This document shows positions 1 to 7,059 of a DNA stretch of 7,966 nucleotides, piece by piece; position 1 is the stretch's first letter, and every line of letters starts with the position of its first letter. The notes below the pieces were generated by a model. The model saw nothing but the letters and a program-made list of their open reading frames with translations, searched no databases and was not told the origin of the DNA. The translations under genes and the position numbers were made by a program. The DNA comes from Bacteroidota bacterium (GTDB taxonomy: Bacteria; Bacteroidota; Bacteroidia; Bacteroidales; Prolixibacteraceae), in assembly GCA_030695265.1 (NCBI GenBank), contig JAUYTA010000372.1, forward strand, positions 1 to 7,966, given 5' to 3'.

Positions 1-1046
1 CGGGTAGGATTTCCGTAATAGGGCGATATTTCGTTTTGTTTTATGGCAACCTGTCCCAACTTTAATTTATCCTGACTGAAAATCTTCCTGAAAGTCAATA
101 CATCAATGTTCCTGCTGATATTGTGTTTAAATTCTTCAGGAATAGGCTGTTGACTATATTCGGGTAAAGTGCCTGCCTCTGCGAAAAGTCCATCTAAGGT
201 AATTTTCAATCGTTGTGCCGGCGTATTGCCAAAACATTGAACAACTGCCTGAACCGCTCCGAAATAATCTTCCAGCAGAAAATAAAAGCGGCCATCTTTA
301 CGGGTTTGGTAATACTGAAATCCGGGTACCGAATCAGGAATCGTGAGGTAAACGGTAATTCCGGCGACAGGTTCCAGGGTTTTCCTATCGGTTACTGTTC
401 CTGAAAGTGTGATCCCTTTATTTTCGGTTATTCCTTCTTTGCCCTGATCAGCGCTCCAAATAAACGAGGCAGCATCGAACGACGGTTCTGTTTGAGCCAC
501 GCTAACAAGCAAATTCCCATCAAATTCATCCAGGAGAGTTTCTTCGATTTTGATAACAGCCTCTATATTAGTATTCGTTTGATAGTTGGGTTCAAGGTTT
601 TCAATTTCAATTTGTCCGGTTATTTTATCCTGATTTTTTTCCAGACCGGTTACCCGTTTCAACTGGCTCGTTTTTTCCAGACCGTCGAACCTGTTTGAAA
701 TCCAGATTTCTCGTAAGATTTTAAGTTTTCCGGAGGTGTTTTTCAGGTAAGCTCTTGTCAGATAGTTTCCGGAGCCGAGCGAATCGGGCAACATCAGAAA
801 ACCATCGGCCTGATTTCTTTTGATTTCAAGAGAAACACCAGCAACCCTGGCACCATATTTATTGACCAGATCGAGATAGACGATCCGCGCCGGATTACCT
901 TCCGGCGTAAAGATTTTGGCAAACAAGGTTTCGCCGCTGACATATACATCACGGTCGGTGTAAAAGCCGAACCCCGATTTTTCCTGAGTGTTCCCAGTCA
1001 TTGTAACGACCATCAGGAATAGAGCTATGATTAATTTTTTCTTCAT
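1..1046 (-). CDS. Secreted MG2-like / carboxypeptidase-regulatory-like protein, C-terminally cut by window edge
   Basis: The reading frame is open from ATG at 1046-1044 to the window edge (348 codons, no stop), so the C-terminus is missing. Residues 1-20 (MKKKLIIALFLMVVTM...) form a Sec signal peptide. Residues about 23-100 contain FYTDRDVYVSGETLFAKIF, the pattern of an MG2 (macroglobulin-like) domain as found in Bacteroidota surface proteins. Residues about 212-280 (LSGTVTDRKTLEPVAGITVY, then KDGRFYF) match a carboxypeptidase-regulatory-like beta-sandwich. The family usually continues for several hundred more residues, often with a TonB-plug-like part; that is family knowledge and is not visible here. 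The ATG directly follows the TAA stop of the DUF4249 gene with no gap, so translation is probably coupled and the gene is the third of an operon led by the TonB receptor. Its role is inferred to be periplasmic or outer-membrane; the exact function is unknown. Confidence 0.8.
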   Translation of the reverse strand, partial: MKKKLIIALFLMVVTMTGNTQEKSGFGFYTDRDVYVSGETLFAKIFTPEGNPARIVYLDLVNKYGARVAGVSLEIKRNQADGFLMLPDSLGSGNYLTRAYLKNTSGKLKILREIWISNRFDGLEKTSQLKRVTGLEKNQDKITGQIEIENLEPNYQTNTNIEAVIKIEETLLDEFDGNLLVSVAQTEPSFDAASFIWSADQGKEGITENKGITLSGTVTDRKTLEPVAGITVYLTIPDSVPGFQYYQTRKDGRFYFLLEDYFGAVQAVVQCFGNTPAQRLKITLDGLFAEAGTLPEYSQQPIPEEFKHNISRNIDVLTFRKIFSQDKLKLGQVAIKQNEISPYYGNPT

Positions 1047-2111
1047 TTAGTAATTGGATTCCCAAAATGACGGACGGGTTCCGATCTGATAACCTCTGTC
1101 AGGAATTTCAGGATAGCTGTTTAACCTTCGTTGAATAACCTGATTGTCGGGACCGGTTCCCAAACTCAGATAATACCTGTATTGCCGGTGCGAATTCAGA
1201 TCAAAAAATCCGAGGACGATCTTTTCAGGAGATGTTGTGCATCTTATGTTTCCGTAAATCTGAGTTAAAACCGGTTCGAAAAGGCTCCCTTCCGCAGAAA
1301 ACTGCTGGTTCAGCTTCTCATGAAAATCGTAAGATGCCTTTGTAATTCCGTATTCGTCGATAATGAGGATCCAGCCTGATGGCGACTGCGCTGAAGAGTC
1401 GAGATAAAACTTGCCATTGTAATCAAGCGAAACAACCGGATGTTGGCGAACCTTGTTTGATTGACTATAAACTTTTGGCCCTGCCAGATTAAACAAGCCT
1501 CTGTCGTAAACCGAAAGCCATCCGTACCAGGGAGGCGGCGGAGGCCCGATTAAAGGGGCAGGAGAATATATCCACTGCAAAATTGCCCTTGTGTTAAAAC
1601 GGTAATATCCGAGTTGAGCGGTTATGGGTGCATCAATGCAAATTTCGCGCACTGGTGTTTCAATAAGCTCCGGAATTCCGGATGAATTGGTTCGGAAAGA
1701 TTTTTTAATCTTGTGCACAGTATAAAGCGAATCAATTGCCGGAATGGGCGGCATAACAACAAGTTCAGAAACAAAGATGTCGTTCTGATAAGTAATCTGA
1801 ATTTTGTATTGCCTGCCCGGAACGGGTGTTGACGGAAAGGTAAAATATCCGTCACTGTTCTCAAGTCCGCTCATAATCTGGCCACCCAATTCAATCAGAT
1901 CAACTTTTGCACCTATAATTATTTCTTCCTGAACAGTGCTGTAAAAATCCTCTGTCATAGAAAGTCTGACAAAATTCTGCTTTGGGTCGTTGGTGATATG
2001 CGATTCAACCACCAACATCCCCGGAACAACTTCGAGTTCGGGTTTGTAATACTCTTCGCACGAAACGAAAAGCACTGCAAATAAAGCCATGTATATTAAT
2101 CGTTTTTGCAT
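1047..2111 (-). CDS. DUF4249 family outer-membrane lipoprotein
   Basis: The 354-aa product starts with a lipoprotein signal peptide: basic residues K3 and R4, a hydrophobic stretch and the lipobox LFVSC with Cys18. The following residues, EEYY, are acidic, which resembles the lipoprotein export signal that sends Bacteroidota lipoproteins to the cell surface (inference). The mature start, with Y.P.LEV.PGMLVVESHITND near residues 21-41, GAKVDLIE near 67-74, a DGYF turn near 87-90, and IPAIDSLY near 123-130, is the DUF4249 pattern. A GPPPPPW run sits near 189-195. DUF4249 genes are commonly found next to TonB-dependent receptors. Here the ATG shares one base with the receptor's TGA stop and the TAA stop abuts the next ATG, so the three genes are co-translated. 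A role as a surface partner of the receptor, by analogy with SusD, is inference only; there is no sequence likeness to SusD. Confidence 0.88.
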   Translation of the reverse strand: MQKRLIYMALFAVLFVSCEEYYKPELEVVPGMLVVESHITNDPKQNFVRLSMTEDFYSTVQEEIIIGAKVDLIELGGQIMSGLENSDGYFTFPSTPVPGRQYKIQITYQNDIFVSELVVMPPIPAIDSLYTVHKIKKSFRTNSSGIPELIETPVREICIDAPITAQLGYYRFNTRAILQWIYSPAPLIGPPPPPWYGWLSVYDRGLFNLAGPKVYSQSNKVRQHPVVSLDYNGKFYLDSSAQSPSGWILIIDEYGITKASYDFHEKLNQQFSAEGSLFEPVLTQIYGNIRCTTSPEKIVLGFFDLNSHRQYRYYLSLGTGPDNQVIQRRLNSYPEIPDRGYQIGTRPSFWESNY

Positions 2112-4837
2112 CAGAATTTAAAATTATAGGTAATTGATGGCACAGGCACACCAATAACCGAGAGTTTATAAATGGCATATTGGCTTTTATCTGCCTGCTG
2201 GATGGACGGATCTTTGCGGTAAAATACTGAATATGGATTTTTTCGTCCATATAAATTATACACCGAGAAAGTCCAGCTTCCTTTCCACATGCGTTTTCGC
2301 CGCAGGTTTTCGTCGATCGTTATGCTCACATCAGCGCGGTGATAGGGTGGCATCCGGTATTTGTTGCGGTCGGAATAATAAACCACCTGACGGCCATCAA
2401 ACATGTATTTCTGTTCGGGCAAGGTAATTGGCCTTCCGGAGGACAGCACAAAATTGCCTGAAAACCGCCAGCGACGGCTAATGTGATAGTTTAGAACGGT
2501 CGATAAATCGTGTGGTTTGTCATATACCGAAGGGTAATATTTCCGGTTATTGATCACTTCTTCATCCAACTCGCTGTCAGTTTGCCGCATGGTTCGCGAG
2601 TAGGTATAACTGACCCAACCTTTGAGCCTTCCGATATTCTTCTTCAAGTACAATTCGAGGCCGTAGGAATATCCATCAGCATTGATGATGTCATTTTCAA
2701 TGTGATGGTTCATCACCAGGACAGCGCCATTCTTGTACTCCAACAGGTTTTGCAGGTTTTTGTAATATACTTCTGCCGATGTTTCGTACAATCCCTTCTT
2801 CGGACTTTTAAACAACCCGATGGCAACCTGATCGCTAATGAGCGGGGGAATATTGGCATCGGACGATTTCCAGAAGTCAGCAGGCGAAATCACCGAGGTA
2901 TTCGAAATCTGGTTCATAAACTGATGGATGCGCTGGTAGCTCAACCTGAACGAAGCGCCGTTGTTTAGTTCGTATTTTAACGCCAGGCGCGGTTCGATGC
3001 CATGATACATTTGGGTTGTTTCCCAGGAACCGGAACCTGAGCCATTCACCGTGCCCGGATATATGGGCAAAGTCGGGTTGAAGTCCGATTCTGTTGTTTG
3101 ACCTTTACTCATGAAACGCGCATAACGAACGCCCACATTGAGCGCAGTTTTTTCTGTCAAATCGAAATCATCATCAATGAAAGCCCCAAGTTCAATCGAC
3201 TGTTCATTGGCAACTTTTTCAGGAATTACATTCGACGGATCACCCAGCTGGCGGATTTCGCCCGGTGAAACTTTGTACCCGATGGCCTGAAAACCGGTAT
3301 TTACGCGGTGCCGATCGTTGGGCAGCCAAGAAAGTATGTATTTCATACTGCCATATTCCAGACCGGTAGCCAAAGAATAATCGTCTTCTGAAAGATTCGG
3401 GTCTTTTTGATTGAGTTGAAAATTGTATTTGCTATATGCCAGGGTCAGGTTTGAAATCAGGCTTTTTGAAACATTCACTTTCCAGTTGGCCGAACCAATA
3501 GAATTTCCGTAGGTATAAAGTGAGTTGGAATTCAGGTTGAAAACATCGTTGCTGTGGTAGCCAGTTAGTTTCAGGTTGCTTTTTTCGCCCAGAACAAGGT
3601 TGACGGTTCCGTTTACATCATAGAAGTGAGCCACACTGTTTATAAACTGCGCATTCCGCGATTGCCTCATCAACCAGTCGGAATAAGTTGAGCGGCCACC
3701 AATCAGGAACGTGCTTTTCTTTTTCTTTACGAACGGCCCTTCCAGCGTAAAACGACTGTTGATAAGGCCAATTCCGCCATAGAACTGAATATTTTTGGTA
3801 TTGCCTTCCTTGAGCTGCACATCCATGATGGATGAAACGCGCTCGCCATACGAAGCCGGAATTCCACCCTTGAAAAGTATCACATCTTTCACAGCATCAG
3901 GATTGATCATCGAGAAAAAACCGAACAAGTGGGAGGTGTTGAAAACCGGCGCACCATCTATCATTATCAGGTTTTGGTCGGTATTTCCACCCCGGACATT
4001 GATGCCAGACGACATTTCTCCAACACTCTGCACACCGGGCATCATAATCATACTTTTAATCACATCAGCTTCGCCCATCATCACCGGAAGTTCTTTCAGT
4101 ATTCTTGAATTTACCCTCACCATGCTCATTTGTGCTTTCGATGCTTTGCTGTCGTCGCCTGTTATGGTCACTTCATCAAGGTTATGCGTTTCTTCAAAAA
4201 TTTCGAAATCGGCTTTTCCGTTTTCAATTAGTTTTATTTTCTGGTGTAAAACTTCGTATCCCATAAATGAAACCTGAAGTGTATGGTCGCCCGTTGGTAA
4301 ATCCATTTCATAGGTTCCTTTCGGACTGGTTGTGGTTCCGGTTCCGGTTTGAGCATGAAAAATGATTGCTCCTGCCAAAGGGTCGCTGTTTTTGCCATCA
4401 ATTACTTTCCCCTTTATTTTTGCGATTGAATATCTGCCCTCGTTGAGCGGGTCGCCAATAACCAGTATCTGTGGTTCGTCTGAGCCGATTATTTGCCGCC
4501 CATCAGTACCTTTTGGGAAGATCACCACCGAATTGTTCTGGAAAAAGCGAAAAGAAAGTGGTTGCCGGTCGAACAACAGATTGAGAACCTGAATCAGTGG
4601 CATTTCCTTAAATTCCTGGTTGACCTGATACGATTTTATCCATTCCTGCCTGTAATAAAACCTGATCTGATGTTCCTTTTCGATGGTATTAAAAAATTCA
4701 TGCAGGCTGATTTGCTGATATTTGCCGCTGATTATTTTCTCCTGAATATTCTGGGCGGAAAGCGAAAAATTCAGAAGAAGAAAGCAAAAGAAGGTGAAAA
4801 TTACTTTCAGAAGGATAAATTTAGGAGGATTCTTCAC
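2111..4837 (-). CDS. TonB-dependent outer-membrane receptor with STN-like and carboxypeptidase-like N-terminal domains
   Basis: This 908-aa protein has, in order: a signal peptide (about 1-29, ending SLSAQ), an STN-like segment (about 35-108), a carboxypeptidase-regulatory-like domain (about 141-204: KIKGKVIDGKNSDPLAGAII, then LQVSFMGYE), a TonB-box-like DEVTIT (221-226), a plug domain (about 230-345, with GINVRGG, QNLIMIDGAPVFN and ILFKGGIPASYG), and a beta barrel to the C-terminus, ending in YNFKF with the terminal Phe typical of outer-membrane barrels. It should import or handle a ligand across the outer membrane using TonB-ExbBD energy. The substrate cannot be read. STN domains in some receptors signal to anti-sigma factors, but no FecR or sigma gene lies in the window. 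The start is GTG (4837-4835). An in-frame TGA lies only four codons upstream, and the next Met is beyond the signal peptide, so GTG is the only sensible start. It is the first gene of the operon. Confidence 0.93.
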   Translation of the reverse strand: MKNPPKFILLKVIFTFFCFLLLNFSLSAQNIQEKIISGKYQQISLHEFFNTIEKEHQIRFYYRQEWIKSYQVNQEFKEMPLIQVLNLLFDRQPLSFRFFQNNSVVIFPKGTDGRQIIGSDEPQILVIGDPLNEGRYSIAKIKGKVIDGKNSDPLAGAIIFHAQTGTGTTTSPKGTYEMDLPTGDHTLQVSFMGYEVLHQKIKLIENGKADFEIFEETHNLDEVTITGDDSKASKAQMSMVRVNSRILKELPVMMGEADVIKSMIMMPGVQSVGEMSSGINVRGGNTDQNLIMIDGAPVFNTSHLFGFFSMINPDAVKDVILFKGGIPASYGERVSSIMDVQLKEGNTKNIQFYGGIGLINSRFTLEGPFVKKKKSTFLIGGRSTYSDWLMRQSRNAQFINSVAHFYDVNGTVNLVLGEKSNLKLTGYHSNDVFNLNSNSLYTYGNSIGSANWKVNVSKSLISNLTLAYSKYNFQLNQKDPNLSEDDYSLATGLEYGSMKYILSWLPNDRHRVNTGFQAIGYKVSPGEIRQLGDPSNVIPEKVANEQSIELGAFIDDDFDLTEKTALNVGVRYARFMSKGQTTESDFNPTLPIYPGTVNGSGSGSWETTQMYHGIEPRLALKYELNNGASFRLSYQRIHQFMNQISNTSVISPADFWKSSDANIPPLISDQVAIGLFKSPKKGLYETSAEVYYKNLQNLLEYKNGAVLVMNHHIENDIINADGYSYGLELYLKKNIGRLKGWVSYTYSRTMRQTDSELDEEVINNRKYYPSVYDKPHDLSTVLNYHISRRWRFSGNFVLSSGRPITLPEQKYMFDGRQVVYYSDRNKYRMPPYHRADVSITIDENLRRKRMWKGSWTFSVYNLYGRKNPYSVFYRKDPSIQQADKSQYAIYKLSVIGVPVPSITYNFKF

Positions 4838-5015
4838 AGGTTGGTAGGTTCAGAGTTAGTTGGTTTTTTTGGCATCTGTAAAATTATAAATTTATTATAA
4901 GGAAATGCTGTTAAATTATGCATTTTACAAAAAAATATTAAAATGATATAATTAAACAGATGAATAAAAGATGAAATTGGTTGCGTGTGAGTCATCTGAT
5001 TCGGCTTAATTCTCC

Positions 5016-5023
5016 TATTTTTG
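5016..5023 (+). promoter_or_regulatory. Candidate Bacteroidota -7 box for queG
   Basis: TATTTTTG matches the TAnnTTTG -7 element known from Bacteroides promoters. Transcription would begin near 5029-5031, giving a leader of about 26 nt before the ATG at 5056, and this supports that ATG over the upstream TTG at 4981. No clean TTTG -33 element is present; the nearest is TCTG at 4995-4998, 17 nt upstream. Confidence 0.42.
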
Positions 5024-5055
5024 ATTACTCAATTATAAATGAGCCAGATTGCCTT

Positions 5056-5988
5056 ATGGAAACAGATCCAATCAATCCATCAAAACTTATCAAAGCCAAA
5101 GCCAGGGAACTTGGGTTTCTGGATTGCGGTATTTCCCGGGCAAAATTTCTGGATGAAGAGAAAGACCGGTTGCTGAACTGGCTAGCCAATGAGATGCATG
5201 GCGAAATGAACTACATGGCCAACAATATAGAAAAACGCCTCGATCCGCGATTGCTTGTTGAAAATGCCCGATCTGTAATTTCTGTATCGCTGAATTATTT
5301 CCCGGCGGAAAAACAAACCGATCCGGAAGCTCCGGTACTTTCGAAATATGCCTATGGTACCGATTACCATTTTGTGATGAAAGATAAGCTTGGCGAATTA
5401 CTCAGATTTATTCAGGAAGAAATTGCGCCTTGCGAAAGCCGCTGTTTTGTTGATTCGGCGCCGGTTCTGGATCGGGCATGGGCTGCTCGTGCAGGTCTAG
5501 GCTGGATTGGCAAAAATACCAACCTGATTTCTCCTGAACATGGTAGTTTCTTTTTTATCGGCGAACTGATCATTGATATGGAATTACCTGCTGATGCTAA
5601 AATTGTGCGCGACCACTGCGGAAATTGCACGCGCTGCATTGATGCCTGCCCGACTCAGGCAATTGTCGCTCCTTATATTTTGGATGCACGGCGTTGCATC
5701 TCCTATCAAACCATCGAAAACCACGGCGAAATTGATCCGAAGTTGAAAGGCAAATTTAAAAACCGTGTATTTGGATGCGATATTTGTCAGGATGTTTGTC
5801 CCTGGAATTTAAAATCGGAACCTCATCAGGAGCCAGCTTTTTCTCCTGATTTTAAATTGATGAACCTGCGAAAAAGCGATTGGGATGAAATGGACAAACC
5901 ATTGTTTAATGAACTATTCCGAAATTCGGCAGTGAAACGGACTAGATTTGAGGGGCTGAAAAGAAATTTGAGGTTTATGGGGGAGTAA
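5056..5988 (+). CDS. queG: Epoxyqueuosine reductase QueG
   Basis: This 310-aa cobalamin-dependent iron-sulfur enzyme reduces epoxyqueuosine to queuosine in tRNA, the last step of queuosine synthesis, in the cytoplasm. The sequence shows FVDSAPVLDRAWAARAGLGW, whose Asp133 corresponds to the known catalytic acid. It also shows GKNTNLISPEHGSFFFIGEL, a first cluster motif CGNCTRCIDACP (C188, C191, C194, C198), DARRC (C214), and a second motif CDICQDVCP (C241, C244, C248). All expected cluster cysteines are present. The protein ends soon after residue 300 and lacks the longer C-terminal HEAT-like part of E. coli QueG; short forms are common in Bacteroidota. The frame extends upstream to a TTG at 4981, but those 25 residues look non-homologous and a -7 box lies inside them, so ATG 5056 was chosen. 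It is divergent from the TonB operon and apparently monocistronic. Confidence 0.95.
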   Translation: METDPINPSKLIKAKARELGFLDCGISRAKFLDEEKDRLLNWLANEMHGEMNYMANNIEKRLDPRLLVENARSVISVSLNYFPAEKQTDPEAPVLSKYAYGTDYHFVMKDKLGELLRFIQEEIAPCESRCFVDSAPVLDRAWAARAGLGWIGKNTNLISPEHGSFFFIGELIIDMELPADAKIVRDHCGNCTRCIDACPTQAIVAPYILDARRCISYQTIENHGEIDPKLKGKFKNRVFGCDICQDVCPWNLKSEPHQEPAFSPDFKLMNLRKSDWDEMDKPLFNELFRNSAVKRTRFEGLKRNLRFMGE

Positions 5989-6197
5989 TCTTGTTCATAA
6001 CAGAAACCCAATTTCAGAAAGCTCACGACCAATTTACTGTACCCCTTTTAGAATTCTCTGAGTCTGGGCAGAAGAAGGTTTTTTGTTTCTTTCACTAACT
6101 GATTTGCCCTCGGAGTAGAAAGCGAGTGTAACTTGATTTGATTAAAAAAAGGTAAAAATAAAATTGTTAAAACGATCGACGATGATATTAATACTCG

Positions 6198-6222
6198 TAT
6201 CTTTACGGCATGTTAATCATGC
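6198..6222 (+). promoter_or_regulatory. Candidate hicAB promoter and palindromic operator
   Basis: TATCTTTA at 6198-6205 is one base off the TAnnTTTG -7 element. Directly downstream is the inverted repeat GCATG-TTAAT-CATGC (6208-6222), which would lie at or just after the transcription start. A second small palindrome, TATTAATA, lies at 6186-6193. HicB antitoxins with helix-turn-helix domains repress their own operons by binding palindromes near the promoter, so this is a reasonable operator candidate. It is inferred only from position and symmetry. No -33 box is clear. Confidence 0.33.
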
Positions 6223-6230
6223 GAAATAAA

Positions 6231-6419
6231 ATGAAGTATTCAGAATTAGAGAAGAAACTAAAAAAGGCCGGGTGTTATGAAGATGGTGTTATGGGAGGAC
6301 ATCCATTGTGGTACAGTCCAATAACGGACAAATATATTAAAATGAGCCACCATAAGAACCAGGAAGTCGCAACGGGAACATTAAAAAGCATTATTAAAGA
6401 CTCAGGTATTAAATTTTAA
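6231..6419 (+). CDS. hicA: HicA-type mRNA interferase toxin
   Basis: The 62-aa product has the compact HicA (YcfA-like, dsRBD-type) pattern: MKYSELEKKLKKAGC at the start, GGHPLWYSP in the middle with His24 at the position of the catalytic histidine, then KMSHHKNQEVATGTLKSIIK and a short C-terminus. HicA cleaves mRNA when it is free of HicB. The length fits the family (about 60 aa). In-frame ATGs also occur at 6210 and 6219, but the family starts at MKYSEL, and the candidate promoter and palindrome overlap those upstream ATGs, so 6231 was chosen. The hicB gene follows 23 nt downstream on the same strand, giving the toxin-first order usual for hicAB. The gene appears intact, with no stop or frameshift. 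Confidence 0.85.
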   Translation: MKYSELEKKLKKAGCYEDGVMGGHPLWYSPITDKYIKMSHHKNQEVATGTLKSIIKDSGIKF

Positions 6420-6442
6420 TCCCTGATAAAAGATAACAAATT

Positions 6443-6853
6443 ATGGAAACTGTAAAAGCATTTATCGAAAGAGGAAACGACGGAACTTACAGTGTTTACG
6501 TCGATTTGGAAAATAGCACATTGAATTATGGAATTCATGGCGTTGGAAATTCAGCAAAGGAAGCTGTTGACGATTTCATATTAAGCTATGAGGAAATGAA
6601 AGAATTATACATTCAAAAGGGAAAGGAATTTGCAGAAGCAAAATTTAATTATGTGTACGATACAGCCTCATTTCTTGCTTACTATTCGAAGGTTTTATCG
6701 CTGGCTGGATTACAGCGTATCACGGGTGTAAATCAAGGTCAGCTGAGCCATTACGTTACCGGTCACCGGAAACCAAGCCCAAAAACAGTAGCGAAGATTG
6801 AAAAATCCCTTCATGCCTTCGCAAAAGAAATAAGTCAGGTCCATTTCGTTTGA
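6443..6853 (+). CDS. hicB: HicB-family antitoxin with helix-turn-helix domain
   Basis: The 136-aa product has an N-terminal HicB fold (about 1-60: VKAFIERGNDGTYSVYVDLE, then IHGVGNSAKEAVDDFILSYE), which neutralises HicA as a partial RNase-H-like domain. It also has a C-terminal XRE-type helix-turn-helix (about 78-130: LAGLQRITGVNQGQLSHYVT, then GHRKPSPKTVAKIEKSL), which should bind DNA and autoregulate the operon. The ATG lies 23 nt after the hicA stop, consistent with co-transcription. Both domains seem complete, so the pair is probably functional. Addiction or phage-defence roles are known for some HicAB systems but cannot be decided here. Confidence 0.88.
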   Translation: METVKAFIERGNDGTYSVYVDLENSTLNYGIHGVGNSAKEAVDDFILSYEEMKELYIQKGKEFAEAKFNYVYDTASFLAYYSKVLSLAGLQRITGVNQGQLSHYVTGHRKPSPKTVAKIEKSLHAFAKEISQVHFV

Positions 6854-6879
6854 TTAATCCACTTGTGAATGTCGGATTT

Positions 6880-6906
6880 GCCTCGCAGAAATGAGGGGCT
6901 TTTTTT
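6880..6906 (+). terminator. Possible weak terminator after hicB
   Basis: GCCTC at 6880-6884 can pair with the GAGGGGC segment at 6893-6899 (four to five base pairs, including a G-U), followed by seven T residues at 6900-6906. The stem is short. The T tract is also the first six bases of the queG-like fragment, so the resemblance to a terminator may be a by-product of the junction. Confidence 0.3.
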
Positions 6907-6963
6907 ATTGGCGAACTGATCATCGATCTGGAATTAACTGCCGATGCTGAAGTTGTACGCGAC
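6901..6963 (+). pseudogene. Diverged fragment of a second queG gene
   Basis: These 63 bases align without gaps to 5551-5613 inside the intact queG, with 55 of 63 identical. They encode the same segment as QueG residues 166-186 (FFIGELIIDLELTADAEVVRD-like, in parts: FFIGELII, then ELTADAEVVRD), just before the first cysteine motif. The eight differences fall at four first and four third codon positions, with none at second positions. There is no start codon, and an in-frame TGA lies at 6892-6894. After 6963 the frame stays open to TAA at 7039, but only AAATTTAAA (6964-6972) has an in-frame match farther along queG (5752-5760), which may mark an internal deletion or be chance. Nothing here could make an enzyme. 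It is a remnant of a diverged paralogue or of foreign queG DNA. Confidence 0.82.
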
Positions 6964-7028
6964 AAATTTAAACTCGTTCCTATATGGAAATTTCAAAGCA
7001 CACCCGAGCAGAATGATCAAAAAGTATC

Positions 7029-7036
7029 TAAATTTG
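7029..7036 (+). promoter_or_regulatory. Candidate -7 box for the antitoxin gene
   Basis: TAAATTTG matches the TAnnTTTG element. The start of transcription would fall near 7042-7043, leaving about 17 nt before the ATG at 7060. No TTTG lies at the proper distance upstream, so the promoter is only half supported. Confidence 0.35.
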
Positions 7037-7059
7037 CTTAACCATTAAAAATAGAACTC

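Noticed and set aside
1622..2250. Minus-strand open frames at 1622-1864 and 2005-2250
   Set aside because: They are out-of-frame shadows of the DUF4249 and receptor genes, whose signal peptide, lipobox and barrel end are convincing.
3795..4277. 160-aa plus-strand open frame
   Set aside because: It is antisense to the plug and carboxypeptidase-like region of the TonB receptor, with no recognisable protein features. The same applies to the plus-strand open frames at 213-404, 492-698, 2233-2427, 2510-2968, 4362-4592 and 4493-4900.
4924..4952. TTTACA and TATAAT with exact 17-bp spacing, resembling an E. coli sigma-70 promoter, plus strand
   Set aside because: The stretch is very AT-rich, the main Bacteroidota sigma factor uses TTTG/TAnnTTTG instead, and a better-placed -7 box for queG lies at 5016. 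Chance match is likely.
4838..4980. Search for a Bacteroidota promoter of the TonB operon on the minus strand
   Set aside because: TTTG and T-rich segments occur, but no TAnnTTTG with proper spacing; the runs of T are of the wrong length.
4981..5055. N-terminal extension of QueG from a TTG start
   Set aside because: The 25 extra residues do not resemble the QueG N-terminus, TTG is a poor start, and the candidate promoter lies inside the extension.
6086..6122. Imperfect hairpin (CTTTCACT with AGTAGAAAG) between queG and hicA
   Set aside because: One bulge, a 17-nt loop and no T run after it; not a credible terminator or RNA element.
5989..6200. Search for a duplicated tRNA-Phe 3' end (att site) at the far side of the accessory patch
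   Set aside because: No stretch resembling the last 15-20 bases of the tRNA was found by eye in this interval.
6756..6965. 69-aa minus-strand open frame over the end of hicB and the queG echo
   Set aside because: It resembles the antisense of queG (the 5412-5639 minus-strand frame has matching pieces) only because the DNA is duplicated; it is not an independent gene.
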